Assembly (NCBI RefSeq): GCF_002899895.1
Contig: NZ_PPEI02000004.1
Location: forward strand, 310,001-374,000
Source of the DNA: Chryseobacterium oncorhynchi
Lineage (GTDB): Bacteria; Bacteroidota; Bacteroidia; Flavobacteriales; Weeksellaceae
Reading direction: 5' to 3'
Length of the DNA stretch: 64,000 nt
Numbering within the stretch: the first letter of the stretch is position 1; the number at the start of each line of letters is the position of its first letter. The notes below the pieces were generated by a model that had not been told where the DNA came from, ran no database searches, and saw only the letters and a program-made list of their open reading frames with translations. A program made the position numbers and the translations under genes. Positions 1-7,763 of this stretch are shown piece by piece.

Positions 1-945
1 TTTAAAGATAACAACAAAGCTTTTGTTATCATCAAAAATCACTGCCTTAGACGGAACGGTCAGCATGGTATTGCTTTCCAGGCTGGAGACTTTTATAGTT
101 GCTTTACTATCCGGAATCAGCAGGCCATTGGCATTATCCAGTACTACTCTTGCCTGCATAGCATTGGTTTGCGGATCTATGATTTTAAATATTTTATCAA
201 TTTTACCATCAAAAAGCTTATCTGGATAAGAAAGTGTAGAAACCTGTGCTTTCATTCCAAGGCTAATTTTATCAATATCAGATTCATTAACGTTCATAAT
301 GGCCCATACATTGGTGGTATTGGCAACGTCAAAAATATTTTCGCTTCGGTCACTTCTCAGCTGCATATCCTTATTGATACTTTTCTGAACAATGTATCCG
401 TTAATAGGTGCTACAACACTGTATATGTTTCCTGTTTTAACATTATAAACGGTACTTACTGCCGTTGCTCTCTGTAGCTGATCTTCTGCTTTCTGCAACT
501 GGCTTTTTGCTTCCAGCACGTCTCTTTCTGTATTTAGTTTTCCCTCGTACATCTCTTTGGCAACACGAAGGTTATTCTTAGCCACCACCATATCGGTTTT
601 TGCATCACTTACATCCTTTTGAATTTCCGCAAGCTCTGTACTTCTGATGGTCGCCAGCACCTGGCCTTTCTTTACATAATCACCAAGCTCTACATTTACG
701 CTCATTACGTTTCCTCCTACCAATGGATAGACATCTATGTAACTGTTTTTGTCTGCAGAAATCTTCCCATAAAAGTTGTATTCATCTTCTACGTTCTTTT
801 TTTCAACTTTTGCCAGAGAAATGGAACTTAGCATGGTATTACTAAGCTCAAATCCTTTTTGGGCTTGATTTTTTTTCTCTCCCTCTTTTTTTGAGCAGGC
901 TATTAATGATAGGATCATCAATACCGGAATAATATAAGTTTTCAT
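1..945 (-). CDS. Efflux RND transporter periplasmic adaptor (HlyD/CusB type), 3' end off window
   Basis: Membrane-fusion subunit of a tripartite efflux pump, linking an inner-membrane RND pump to an outer-membrane channel. The 315 visible residues start with a lipoprotein signal (lipobox around Cys17 in ILSLIACSKK). A barrel-sandwich half follows (LGDYVKKGQVLATI), then a coiled-coil hairpin (AEIQKDVSDAKTDMV onward) and the second lipoyl half (VVAPINGYIV). The frame is open through base 1, so the C-terminus lies outside. The start is 4 bp after the stop of the TolC-family gene, so the two are co-transcribed. A CusA/CzcA-like pump gene would be expected further left (inference). The neighbouring two-component system suggests metal or envelope-stress control, but the substrate cannot be read from the sequence. 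Confidence 0.9.
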   Translation of the reverse strand, partial: MKTYIIPVLMILSLIACSKKEGEKKNQAQKGFELSNTMLSSISLAKVEKKNVEDEYNFYGKISADKNSYIDVYPLVGGNVMSVNVELGDYVKKGQVLATIRSTELAEIQKDVSDAKTDMVVAKNNLRVAKEMYEGKLNTERDVLEAKSQLQKAEDQLQRATAVSTVYNVKTGNIYSVVAPINGYIVQKSINKDMQLRSDRSENIFDVANTTNVWAIMNVNESDIDKISLGMKAQVSTLSYPDKLFDGKIDKIFKIIDPQTNAMQARVVLDNANGLLIPDSKATIKVSSLESNTMLTVPSKAVIFDDNKSFVVIFK

Positions 946-949
946 TGTT

Positions 950-2191
950 TTAATAGAAGATTTTCGTTTGTACTAGTTGATTAAGTTGTTCTGCAGACTG
1001 CATAATCTCGTTTTTCATATCATAGATCTGAAGAGCCGTCTCACGATAGCTGTCCATAAAGTCTGTAAATTCAATTAGGTTGACATTTCCCTTTCTGAAG
1101 TTGGTCATCATCCCGTTATATACCAGATCCATATTTTGCAGATCCGTGGTTTTAATATCCAATAACTGGTTGTATTGTGCTTTCCAGGTTTTATAGGCAG
1201 ACTGCACTTTAGTTTCAAGTGTTAATTTTTGAAAGTCTGCATTTTTTTGATTTTGCTGAATGGCATAGTTGGCCTTTACTACATTTCCCTGGTTTATTCT
1301 CCATAAAGGAAGAGGAATTCCCAGTGTCAGGTTAGCTTCATTATTAAAAGTTCCTCCTGCCTGGTCCCATGCTGCTCCCACATTCAGATCCGGAACATTT
1401 AATGATTTTTGCCATTGTGCATACAGCTTGCTATTATCAATCAGTTTTAAATTGTACCGATAATCTGCATTATTTTCCAATGCTTTGCTCTTCAACTCTT
1501 CTTCTTCACCAAAAGGTTGGGTTGCTAAAGCTTCCTTAGCTTCAGCTTCAGACATCAATGGTTCAATATCTTCGGTAATCCCAGTCAGAACTTTTAAGTT
1601 TTGCTCAAACTCAAGAATATTCTTGTTAATTTCAAGCTTATCATGATTCAATTGAATTACAAGACTCTGAAGTCTTACTGCATCTTTAAGGGATACGTTT
1701 CCTTTTGCCGACTGCACACGATATGCACTTAGTAGTTCATTCATGTACCCTAGCTGTTTTTCTGTATTTTCAAGTTTTAATCTTTCGTAGTAAAGATTGA
1801 AGTACGTGGTACGAAGTTGGGCTCTTAAATCAACAAGAAGCTGTGAAAACTGAAGCTGTGCTAATTCTTTATTAGATTTCGCAAAAGCAATTTCATTTTT
1901 CTTTTTACCACCCATATAAATTAATTGGGTAATACCCGCTCCTTTGGAATGACCAACATCAAAAAACTTTTTGCCCTGTGGGTTATAAGCATTAAACTGT
2001 CCGCTCAGCTGTGGAAGCTCCCAGATTTTGGCCTGCAGAATATCAGCATCTGCCATATTGATGTTGTATTGTTCGGCGAGCAGCTGAAGATTGTTCTTTT
2101 GAAATGCTTCTTCGCAATCCAAAAGAGACATTTGCTGTTGTGCCGCCATGAATGAGGAAACGGCAAGACACAGCACTGCAATTCTGTTCAT
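950..2191 (-). CDS. TolC family outer-membrane efflux protein (CusC/CzcC-like)
   Basis: Outer-membrane channel of the same efflux system. It has 413 residues with a Sec signal peptide (MNRIAVLCLAVSSFMAAQQQ). The mature part is largely helical, with the repeated Gln/Asn/Leu-rich coiled-coil pattern of the outer-membrane efflux protein family, and the length is normal for it. No lipobox is seen, so it is probably not lipidated, unlike E. coli CusC. It lies 4 bp upstream of the adaptor gene and 220 bp downstream of the sensor kinase, in the same direction. The family assignment is firm; the exported substrate is unknown. Confidence 0.9.
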   Translation of the reverse strand: MNRIAVLCLAVSSFMAAQQQMSLLDCEEAFQKNNLQLLAEQYNINMADADILQAKIWELPQLSGQFNAYNPQGKKFFDVGHSKGAGITQLIYMGGKKKNEIAFAKSNKELAQLQFSQLLVDLRAQLRTTYFNLYYERLKLENTEKQLGYMNELLSAYRVQSAKGNVSLKDAVRLQSLVIQLNHDKLEINKNILEFEQNLKVLTGITEDIEPLMSEAEAKEALATQPFGEEEELKSKALENNADYRYNLKLIDNSKLYAQWQKSLNVPDLNVGAAWDQAGGTFNNEANLTLGIPLPLWRINQGNVVKANYAIQQNQKNADFQKLTLETKVQSAYKTWKAQYNQLLDIKTTDLQNMDLVYNGMMTNFRKGNVNLIEFTDFMDSYRETALQIYDMKNEIMQSAEQLNQLVQTKIFY

Positions 2192-2411
2192 TATTTTTAT
2201 TTTTAAATTACAAAATTGCTTGGATACGATTAAAAGAAACTTAAATGAGGCTTAAAAAAATATTAAAATCGCCTTAAACAGGCCATTTTCAAATAAAAGT
2301 AATAAAAGAAGAGTACTCATTTTTTCTCTAACCTTTGAATTTTCTTTAAAGTTTAATCCGTTGTTTAGCAAAAAAATAGTCCTGACTTTTGAGTGTAGGA
2401 ATAAAAAGAAT

Positions 2412-3776
2412 TTATTTTTTGAAAATTATAGTGAATTTATTCATGTATTCGGAAGGAGAAGAATAAATGATCTCAGCATCATGATATTCCAGAATTCTTT
2501 TGACAATTCTAAGCCCTAAACCAGAACCTGAAATATTTTGAGCATTATTTCCACGGGTAAAGGCTTCGAATAGCTTAGACTGTTCTTCTTCGGAAATAGT
2601 ATCGCCATGAGAAATTACTTCAACACTAAGGTTCTCATTGGTTTCCGTAATAAGGACTTTTACCTCTGTATTATCAGAATATACTGCTGCGTTTTTAAAT
2701 AAATTGATAAAGACAATCACCAATAAAGACTGAATCCCTCCAATGGTCAGAAAGGCATTCTCAGAAGTATCTTCAGTGATAAGGAAATCCAGTTTAAGGT
2801 CCGGGTAGCTTTTTTCAACTCCATCAAAGGCTTCAAAAATAACTTCATCAATTCTTACTTCTTCATAAATACTCTGGATATTTTCTTTATCAAACTTTGT
2901 AAGCAGTAATAATGAATTCGTTAAGTCAGACAGCTGATAAACATCTCGCTGAATCTGTTGCAAGGAAGACAGCGTTTCAGGGGAATGATCTTCAAACTTA
3001 ATCAGATTTTCCAACTGAAAGGCCATTCTTGTAATAGGTGTTCTTATTTCGTGTGATGCACTGGCCGTAAAGTCTTTTTGAGATTGGAATACATCATCAA
3101 GCCTTCCAATCATGGTATTAAATGATTTCGCAAGAACACTGATCTCATCATTGGAGTGCTGAACAGGAATCTGAGTAGTCAGTTTATGAGCAGTAACTTC
3201 TGAAATCTCCTTATTCAGATCTTCCAAAGGTCTGAGAAACTTTTCAACGAAATAATAACTAAAAAAACCAATAAGAAGTGTACTCATCACATAAGCTGTA
3301 ATCAAAAGATACTTTAGATAGCTTAACTTCGATTTACCGTTCGTATCAAGGGCACTTGTGAGGATATAATAGTTTTCACCATTAATACTCCTAAGCGCAG
3401 CATAAATCTCCGGAACGGTTTTTTCTGTGTAGATGATCTTCTTTTTATCAAGCTCTTTCAGCATAGCACTATCCCAGGTAACATTGCGGTCCTTAATGGT
3501 ACTATAAATAAGTTCTTTCTGATCATTAAAGATTAATATCTTTTCGTTTAAAAGAATGTTGTCTGAGTTTTCATTGAAAAAAATCGGAGCTTCTTCTTCA
3601 AAATCTTTGGACTTTGAAATAAAATGAGTGGTAAACTCCAGTCTTTGTCTGAATCTTTCCTTGAACTCGTCTCTCCTAAAATCATTAAAAGATAAATAAA
3701 TAACAGCCATCACCATTCCAAAAAGCAATGAAAAGGCGATACTGATCGTTAAGGCTATCTTTCTTTTTAAAGACAT
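2412..3776 (-). CDS. Sensor histidine kinase (HAMP-HisKA-HATPase_c)
   Basis: Inner-membrane sensor kinase of 454 residues. An N-terminal transmembrane helix (about 9-30) is followed by a periplasmic sensor of about 115 residues, a second helix (about 150-172) and a HAMP linker. The HisKA box ASHEIRTPITRMAF carries the phospho-acceptor His242. The C-terminal ATPase has the N box (LFKNAAVYSDN) and G box (GSGLGLRIVKRIL). The start directly abuts the stop of the response-regulator gene. Together with the downstream TolC/adaptor genes the arrangement resembles CusRS-type regulation of an efflux pump (inference from context). The periplasmic domain gives no clear ligand clue. Confidence 0.93.
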   Translation of the reverse strand: MSLKRKIALTISIAFSLLFGMVMAVIYLSFNDFRRDEFKERFRQRLEFTTHFISKSKDFEEEAPIFFNENSDNILLNEKILIFNDQKELIYSTIKDRNVTWDSAMLKELDKKKIIYTEKTVPEIYAALRSINGENYYILTSALDTNGKSKLSYLKYLLITAYVMSTLLIGFFSYYFVEKFLRPLEDLNKEISEVTAHKLTTQIPVQHSNDEISVLAKSFNTMIGRLDDVFQSQKDFTASASHEIRTPITRMAFQLENLIKFEDHSPETLSSLQQIQRDVYQLSDLTNSLLLLTKFDKENIQSIYEEVRIDEVIFEAFDGVEKSYPDLKLDFLITEDTSENAFLTIGGIQSLLVIVFINLFKNAAVYSDNTEVKVLITETNENLSVEVISHGDTISEEEQSKLFEAFTRGNNAQNISGSGLGLRIVKRILEYHDAEIIYSSPSEYMNKFTIIFKK

Positions 3777-4460
3777 CTATAAGGGGCTTAGGTAATATCC
3801 GAACCCTGAACGGGTGTGGATCAACTTTATTTTAAAATCTTTATCTATCTTTTTTCTTAGAAAATTGATGTAAACTTCTACAGTATTGGTATTGGTATTG
3901 AAATTATGCTCCCAGACATGTTCTGTGATCTGTTGTTTGGAAACTGTTCTTCCCTGCGCTTCTGCCAGATAAACCAATAGCTGAAATTCTTTTAAAGTAA
4001 GAGTGATTTCATTACCACCACGATAAATCTTCTGTTCCGTTTTGTTGATAATAAGATCATCAACTCTAAGAATATCCTGATCCGAGGTATCTGACGGCAT
4101 TTTTCTCCTTAGTAAAGAGTTAATTCTTAAAAAAAGCTCTTCAAACTGAAATGGCTTTACTAAATAATCATCAGCAAGTCTGGTAAAGGCATCTTTTTTA
4201 TCCGAAAGGTCTCCATAGGCAGAGATAATAATGATGGGAGTATTTTTATCAAAAGAACGAATCGTCTGGCAGACATCCAGTCCGTTTATCTTGGGAACGT
4301 TGATGTCTAGCAGATACAAATCATAAGTTTTGCTTTTGATCTGGCGAAGAAAGATTTCTCCGTCATAGATCTTATCACAAACAAAATTATTCGATTCTAA
4401 AAATCTGCATAGTTCTGCAGAAAGAATGAGATCATCTTCTAATAAAAGAATATTCATCAA
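3777..4460 (-). CDS. OmpR/PhoB-family response regulator
   Basis: DNA-binding response regulator of 227 residues. The receiver domain (1-120) has the acidic pocket LLEDD near residues 8-10, phospho-acceptor Asp52 in YLLDINVPK and the conserved lysine in DDYLVKPFQFEEL. The C-terminal winged helix ends in the OmpR-type signature VEVYINFLRKKID...LIHTRSGFGYYL. It is the first gene of a left-pointing unit, followed with no gap by its partner kinase and then the efflux genes, which are its likely targets (inference). Met1 or Met2 could be the start; the difference is one residue. Confidence 0.94.
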   Translation of the reverse strand: MMNILLLEDDLILSAELCRFLESNNFVCDKIYDGEIFLRQIKSKTYDLYLLDINVPKINGLDVCQTIRSFDKNTPIIIISAYGDLSDKKDAFTRLADDYLVKPFQFEELFLRINSLLRRKMPSDTSDQDILRVDDLIINKTEQKIYRGGNEITLTLKEFQLLVYLAEAQGRTVSKQQITEHVWEHNFNTNTNTVEVYINFLRKKIDKDFKIKLIHTRSGFGYYLSPL

Positions 4461-4640
4461 AAATTATTTTACACGAATTTAGCGAAAATTTTTATGATGA
4501 TTATCGATCGGTGACAAAAGTTAAGAAGAATAGGATGCTGTAGGATTTTCCAACTCTGAAAATTTTGGATTTGATTTTTCTACCTTAACTGAACTCATCC
4601 ATTTCTGTTTTAATTTACCATTTATATAAGAATTTTAGAC

Positions 4641-4669
4641 AAAAAAAAATCCCGAAAAAAATTCGGGAA
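4641..4669 (-). terminator. Rho-independent terminator after the 4700-5161 gene
   Basis: Read leftward, the stem TCCCGAA/TTCGGGA (4650-4656 with 4662-4668) is followed by a run of nine T (A on the plus strand, 4641-4649). It lies 31 bp past the stop of the small secreted-protein gene. Confidence 0.75.
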
Positions 4670-4699
4670 AGATTAAGGAATCAAAATTAATTCTCTATT

Positions 4700-5161
4700 T
4701 TATTTTTTACCAAAAAGTTTATCTAGTTGCTTTTTTGTAAAAGATTGAGTCATTCCAGTTATTCCAACCTTATTAGTATGATAAATAGTTGCCGTAGTAA
4801 TTCCCAATGCTTTTTCAAATTTTATACTAAGAAGATCTTCGGGAAGTTTAAGAACAACATCATCTTTTGGTGGGTTCTCTAATCCTTTCGCTATTGATTT
4901 ATATAAAAACTCATAGGCTCCATCTTTATCGGCAAAGGAAAATTGTTTAATCTCAGTAATTTTTGTGTATTTATAGTCCCTATAGATAAATTCATATACA
5001 TCTCCAGGACATTTTTTCATTTCACCCATAAATACTCCTATTGGACTGACTTTTCCAATACTTTCGCATTTAATACTTTTAGCCACATCACTTACATCAG
5101 TAATTTGAGCAAGTGTTACAGAGGAAGAAGCCATTCCTAATAATAAGATAATTTTTTTCAT
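4700..5161 (-). CDS. Small secreted protein of unknown function
   Basis: I do not recognise a family. The 153-residue product has a clear signal peptide (MKKIILLLGMASSSVTLAQ) and a lysine-rich mature part with two cysteines (in KCESIG and KKCPGD) that could form a disulfide. Motif-like stretches are DKDGAYEFLYKSIAKG and LPEDLLSIKFEKALG. It stands alone with its own terminator, and a TATATTTG box sits at 5210-5217 upstream. It occupies the place downstream of the Thr-Tyr-Gly-Thr tRNA cluster where tuf is often found in other bacteria. Confidence 0.7.
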   Translation of the reverse strand: MKKIILLLGMASSSVTLAQITDVSDVAKSIKCESIGKVSPIGVFMGEMKKCPGDVYEFIYRDYKYTKITEIKQFSFADKDGAYEFLYKSIAKGLENPPKDDVVLKLPEDLLSIKFEKALGITTATIYHTNKVGITGMTQSFTKKQLDKLFGKK

Positions 5162-5276
5162 CTTTTTAGTTCAATGATTAATAGATTTTATAAGCTTTTT
5201 AAAGCTTCGCAAATATAATAATTATTCGAAAAGATTTTTATAGAAAAAATAAAGGGGAAATTTTCAAATTTTTAGG

Positions 5277-5304
5277 AAAAAAAATTCCCGAAAGAAATTC
5301 GGGA
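5277..5304 (-). terminator. Terminator of the tRNA operon
   Basis: Read leftward from the tRNA-Thr(GGT) 3' end, the stem TCCCGAA/TTCGGGA (5286-5292 with 5298-5304) is followed by eight T (5277-5284). Confidence 0.75.
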
Positions 5305-5312
5305 GGTTCGAG

Positions 5313-5384
5313 AGCCAACTACGGGACTTGAACCCGTGACCTCTTCCTTACCAAGGAAGCACTCTACCGCTGAGCTAAGTCGGC
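5313..5384 (-). tRNA. tRNA-Thr (anticodon GGT)
   Basis: Cloverleaf read on the minus strand. The acceptor GCCGACT pairs with AGTTGGC. The anticodon stem CTTCC/GGAAG encloses loop TTGGTAA (anticodon GGT). The T-arm carries GGTTCAAGTCC. CCA is not encoded. It is the last tRNA of the left-pointing cluster. Confidence 0.95.
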
Positions 5385-5391
5385 ATTAATT

Positions 5392-5420
5392 AAAAAAATC
5401 ACACTGAATAGCGTGATTTT
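5392..5420 (-). terminator. Hairpin with T-tract downstream of tRNA-Gly (copy A)
   Basis: The stem AAATCAC/GTGATTT (5396-5402 with 5413-5419) is followed, read leftward, by seven T. It lies between the Gly gene and tRNA-Thr(GGT). It could be a weak terminator or a processing signal. A matching hairpin follows the other Gly copy. Confidence 0.5.
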
Positions 5421-5425
5421 TATTG

Positions 5426-5498
5426 AGCGGAAGACGGGGGTCGAACCCGCGACATTCAGCTTGGAAGGCTGACGCTCTACCAACTGAGCTACTTCCGC
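5426..5498 (-). tRNA. tRNA-Gly (anticodon TCC), copy A
   Basis: The acceptor GCGGAAG pairs with CTTCCGC. The anticodon stem TCAGC/GCTGA encloses loop CTTCCAA (TCC). The T-loop has GGTTCGACC. The gene is identical to the copy at 5850-5922. Confidence 0.95.
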
Positions 5499-5532
5499 AA
5501 TTTTGTTTCCAAAACTATTGGTAAACGCTGTG

Positions 5533-5563
5533 CAAAACTAAGAAAATTAATTTAATCTTGCAA
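5533..5563 (-). promoter_or_regulatory. Internal promoter before tRNA-Gly copy A
   Basis: On the minus strand the box TAGTTTTG (5533-5540) fits TAnnTTTG and has TTG 20 bp upstream (5561-5563), matching the Bacteroidota -33/-7 layout. It lies in the Tyr-Gly spacer and recurs in copy B. Confidence 0.5.
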
Positions 5564-5585
5564 GTTTTTTTCTTAATATAAAATG

Positions 5586-5666
5586 TGGGGAGAGCAGGAT
5601 TCGAACCTGCGAAGCCGAAGCAACTGAGTTACAGTCAGTCCCATTTAGCCACTCTGGAATCTCCCC
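5586..5666 (-). tRNA. tRNA-Tyr (anticodon GTA), copy A
   Basis: Class II tRNA with a long variable arm. The acceptor GGGGAGA pairs with TCTCCCC. The anticodon stem ACTGA/TCAGT encloses loop CTGTAAC (GTA). Length is 81 nt without CCA. Confidence 0.95.
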
Positions 5667-5686
5667 AGATATTTTATATTAAAATG

Positions 5687-5760
5687 AGCCTCCAGAGGGA
5701 TTCGAACCCACGACCCCGAGATTACAAATCACGTGCTCTGGCCAACTGAGCTATGGAGGC
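5687..5760 (-). tRNA. tRNA-Thr (anticodon TGT), copy A
   Basis: The acceptor GCCTCCA pairs with TGGAGGC. The anticodon loop is TTTGTAA (TGT), and its stem has one T-T mismatch. The T-arm has GGTTCGAATCC. It is identical to the copy at 6112-6185. Confidence 0.93.
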
Positions 5761-5816
5761 ATTTTAATAATTGACTGAAAGTGATAGAGAAACTCTACTC
5801 TACATATTTCAGTGTT

Positions 5817-5844
5817 AAAAAAAATCACTTTTAAAGTGTGATTT
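5817..5844 (-). terminator. Hairpin with T-tract downstream of tRNA-Gly (copy B)
   Basis: The stem AAATCAC/GTGATTT (5822-5828 with 5838-5844) is followed, read leftward, by an eight-base T-run. It separates the two tRNA cassettes and suggests each could be terminated separately. Confidence 0.5.
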
Positions 5845-5849
5845 AATTG

Positions 5850-5922
5850 AGCGGAAGACGGGGGTCGAACCCGCGACATTCAGCTTGGAAGGCTGACGCT
5901 CTACCAACTGAGCTACTTCCGC
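5850..5922 (-). tRNA. tRNA-Gly (anticodon TCC), copy B
   Basis: Same cloverleaf as copy A: acceptor GCGGAAG/CTTCCGC and anticodon loop CTTCCAA. It is the third gene of the upstream cassette. Confidence 0.95.
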
Positions 5923-5956
5923 AATTTTGTTTCCAAAACCATTGGTAAACGCTGTG

Positions 5957-5987
5957 CAAAACTAAGAAAATTAATTTAATCTTGCAA
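5957..5987 (-). promoter_or_regulatory. Internal promoter before tRNA-Gly copy B
   Basis: Repeat of the copy A element: TAGTTTTG on the minus strand at 5957-5964 with TTG 20 bp upstream. Confidence 0.5.
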
Positions 5988-6010
5988 GTTTTTTTTTCTA
6001 ATATAAAATG

Positions 6011-6091
6011 TGGGGAGAGCAGGATTCGAACCTGCGAAGCCGAAGCAACTGAGTTACAGTCAGTCCCATTTAGCCACTCTGGAATCTCCCC
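6011..6091 (-). tRNA. tRNA-Tyr (anticodon GTA), copy B
   Basis: Same class II cloverleaf as copy A, 81 nt: acceptor GGGGAGA/TCTCCCC and anticodon loop CTGTAAC. Confidence 0.95.
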
Positions 6092-6111
6092 AGATATTTT
6101 ATATTAAAATG

Positions 6112-6185
6112 AGCCTCCAGAGGGATTCGAACCCACGACCCCGAGATTACAAATCACGTGCTCTGGCCAACTGAGCTATGGAGGC
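6112..6185 (-). tRNA. tRNA-Thr (anticodon TGT), copy B
   Basis: First gene of the left-pointing tRNA cluster, identical to copy A: acceptor GCCTCCA/TGGAGGC and anticodon TGT. Confidence 0.93.
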
Positions 6186-6231
6186 AAATTAAAAAAGAAT
6201 TCAAAAGATCACTGCTCCTTTTTTGCGAGTG

Positions 6232-6263
6232 CAAATATAGAACGGATTTTTTGAATTCTCAAA
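6232..6263 (-). promoter_or_regulatory. Main promoter of the tRNA cluster
   Basis: On the minus strand TATATTTG (6232-6239) has TTTG (6260-6263) 20 bp upstream, a near-consensus Bacteroidota promoter. Transcription would begin near 6228, about 40 bp before the first tRNA-Thr. Confidence 0.65.
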
Positions 6264-6293
6264 TATTTTATAAACTTTTTTTAACTTTTTTTT

Positions 6294-6584
6294 CTAGGCC
6301 ATTTCTTTTTTCTTGATTAATAGCTTTTTAGCTGTATCAACGCAAAGGTCCAAACTTTCTTCAAAACTTGCAGAAGTCTTCTTTACTACGATATCTTCTC
6401 CTGGAACGGCTAGAATAAGTTCAGTAGTTTTATTTACCTTATCAGCGTTATTTTCTACTTTTAGAAATACTTTACATTCATGAATCTTGTCATAAAATGT
6501 TTCTAGCTTACTAACTTTTTTGTCGATGTGTGATTCTAATGGTTCGTGTGGAGTTAAACCAATTGATTGTACTGAAATCTTCAT
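6294..6584 (-). CDS. hpf: Ribosome hibernation-promoting factor, HPF/RaiA short form
   Basis: Binds the 30S decoding region in stationary phase to block translation and favour inactive ribosomes. The 96 residues span the whole ribosome-binding domain (start MKISVQSIGLTPHEPLESHI). The C-terminal dimerisation domain of long HPF is absent, so this is a short form. Its ATG overlaps the xerC TGA by 4 bp (ATGA), so translation is coupled. It is the last gene of rpsU-xerC-hpf. Confidence 0.92.
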   Translation of the reverse strand: MKISVQSIGLTPHEPLESHIDKKVSKLETFYDKIHECKVFLKVENNADKVNKTTELILAVPGEDIVVKKTSASFEESLDLCVDTAKKLLIKKKEMA

Positions 6585-7468
6585 AATTCTTCTTTTTTTG
6601 ATGCTCGAGGGTGAGCCTGATTAAACACTTTTTTCAATTGTTCAATATTAGCATTCGTATAGACTTGAGTACTTGCAAGACTTGAATGCCCTAATATTTT
6701 TTTCACTTTGGAGATCTCCGCCCCATTATCCAAAACGTGAGTAGCAAAGCTATGACGAAGGATATGAGGGCTTTTTTTTTCTTTCGTTGTTATAAGACTA
6801 AGGTACTTATTAACTACCACATAAACAAATTTTTCGCTGAGTTTTTTCCCTTTCTTATTGACGAAAAAATATGATTCATATTCTGACTGAGGTTTTCTTA
6901 TTTCCTGATAACTCTTAAGAAGCTTAGACAGATCCTCGGAAATAGGAATTACCCTTTCTTTATTTCCTTTTCCGACTACTTTTAATTCATATTCGTTTAA
7001 ATCAACATTCTCAAATATCAGGCCACAAAGTTCAGCTTTTCTCATCCCGGTTTGATAAAGCACTTCCATGATGCATTTTTCCAATATATCCTGCACCTGC
7101 TCGAGCACCCGATCATTCAGATCCGTCATTTCCTCTTTAGACATAGGAATTTGCTTCTCTGCGTAAAATTTCAAGGAAGAGACGCCTTCTGTAGGAGAAA
7201 CCTTAATTTCTCCTATCTTTAAAAGGAAAAGATAAAAACTTCGGAGTGAGGATAGTTTTCTATTGATACTTCTTTTAGAAATATTGTTTTCGCTTAGCTC
7301 AACAATAAAATTTCGGATAATTTTCTTGTCAGCTTTCGCTATGTCCTCGGATGATTCTGTTCGGAGATAGAAATGAAAAAAGTCATCAAGGTCTTTTTTG
7401 TAACTTGTAATGGTGTGAGGTGAGTACCTCTTTTCGAATTGTAGATATTCTAAAAACTTATCCAGCAT
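6581..7468 (-). CDS. xerC: Tyrosine recombinase XerC
   Basis: Site-specific recombinase that resolves chromosome dimers at dif together with XerD. It has 295 residues from the chosen start MLDKFLEYLQFEKRY; an in-frame ATG seven codons upstream (7489) adds only MNFCFIP. The N-terminal SAM-like core-binding domain (about 1-85) precedes the catalytic domain. That domain has Arg in TGMRKAELCGL, Lys in VGKGNKERVIP, the HxxR motif in HILRHSFATHVL, His in ILGHSSL and the nucleophile Tyr in STQVYTNANI. Its place between rpsU and hpf is the usual flavobacterial one, so it is the housekeeping recombinase, not a phage integrase. Confidence 0.92.
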   Translation of the reverse strand: MLDKFLEYLQFEKRYSPHTITSYKKDLDDFFHFYLRTESSEDIAKADKKIIRNFIVELSENNISKRSINRKLSSLRSFYLFLLKIGEIKVSPTEGVSSLKFYAEKQIPMSKEEMTDLNDRVLEQVQDILEKCIMEVLYQTGMRKAELCGLIFENVDLNEYELKVVGKGNKERVIPISEDLSKLLKSYQEIRKPQSEYESYFFVNKKGKKLSEKFVYVVVNKYLSLITTKEKKSPHILRHSFATHVLDNGAEISKVKKILGHSSLASTQVYTNANIEQLKKVFNQAHPRASKKEEL

Positions 7469-7542
7469 GGGTATAAAACAAAAATTCACTTCTCAAATAT
7501 AAGAATTTAAGAAGTGAATTAGTATATGGTTAAGAAAAAATC

Positions 7543-7740
7543 TTAAGCCTGTTCTTCCTTGCTAAGTGCTCTTTGTTTGTAAGCAGCTTTTAACTTAGAT
7601 TGTCTCAAAGTTACAGAAGGCTTGATAAACGCTTGTCTAGATCTTAATTGACGAACTGTACCTGTTTTATCAAATTTTCTCTTGTATTTTTTTAAAGCTC
7701 TGTCGATGGATTCACCATCTTTTACTGGAATTATTAACAT
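7543..7740 (-). CDS. rpsU: 30S ribosomal protein S21
   Basis: Small-subunit protein bS21, 65 residues, very basic. It begins MLIIPVKDGESIDRALKKYK and has the RQLRSRQAFIKPS core typical of Bacteroidota S21. It is the first gene of the rpsU-xerC-hpf unit and has a strong promoter immediately upstream. Confidence 0.95.
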   Translation of the reverse strand: MLIIPVKDGESIDRALKKYKRKFDKTGTVRQLRSRQAFIKPSVTLRQSKLKAAYKQRALSKEEQA

Positions 7741-7763
7741 ATTTTACATCTCATTTTGGATTG

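Larger units (their letters stand above)
5423..6185 (-). repeat. Tandem duplication of a Thr-Tyr-Gly tRNA cassette
   Basis: About 340 bp (5423-5760) recurs with near identity at 5847-6185, an offset of 424-425 bp. Both copies contain tRNA-Gly, tRNA-Tyr and tRNA-Thr(TGT) in the same order, with nearly identical spacers. One base differs in 'aaactattgg' versus 'aaaccattgg', and the T-run after it differs in length. The sequence outside the copies is unrelated apart from the terminator-like hairpin. Confidence 0.9.

Noticed and set aside
1-4460. Copper or silver resistance locus (cus-type)
   Set aside because: The pump gene and any metal-binding protein are outside the window; adaptor, channel and two-component genes alone do not identify the substrate.
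6581-7468. Tyrosine recombinase next to tRNA genes as a sign of an integrated element
   Set aside because: It sits in the housekeeping rpsU-xerC-hpf order, has no excisionase or phage genes near it, and the tRNA genes are intact and duplicated as a cassette, without att-like 3'-end fragments.
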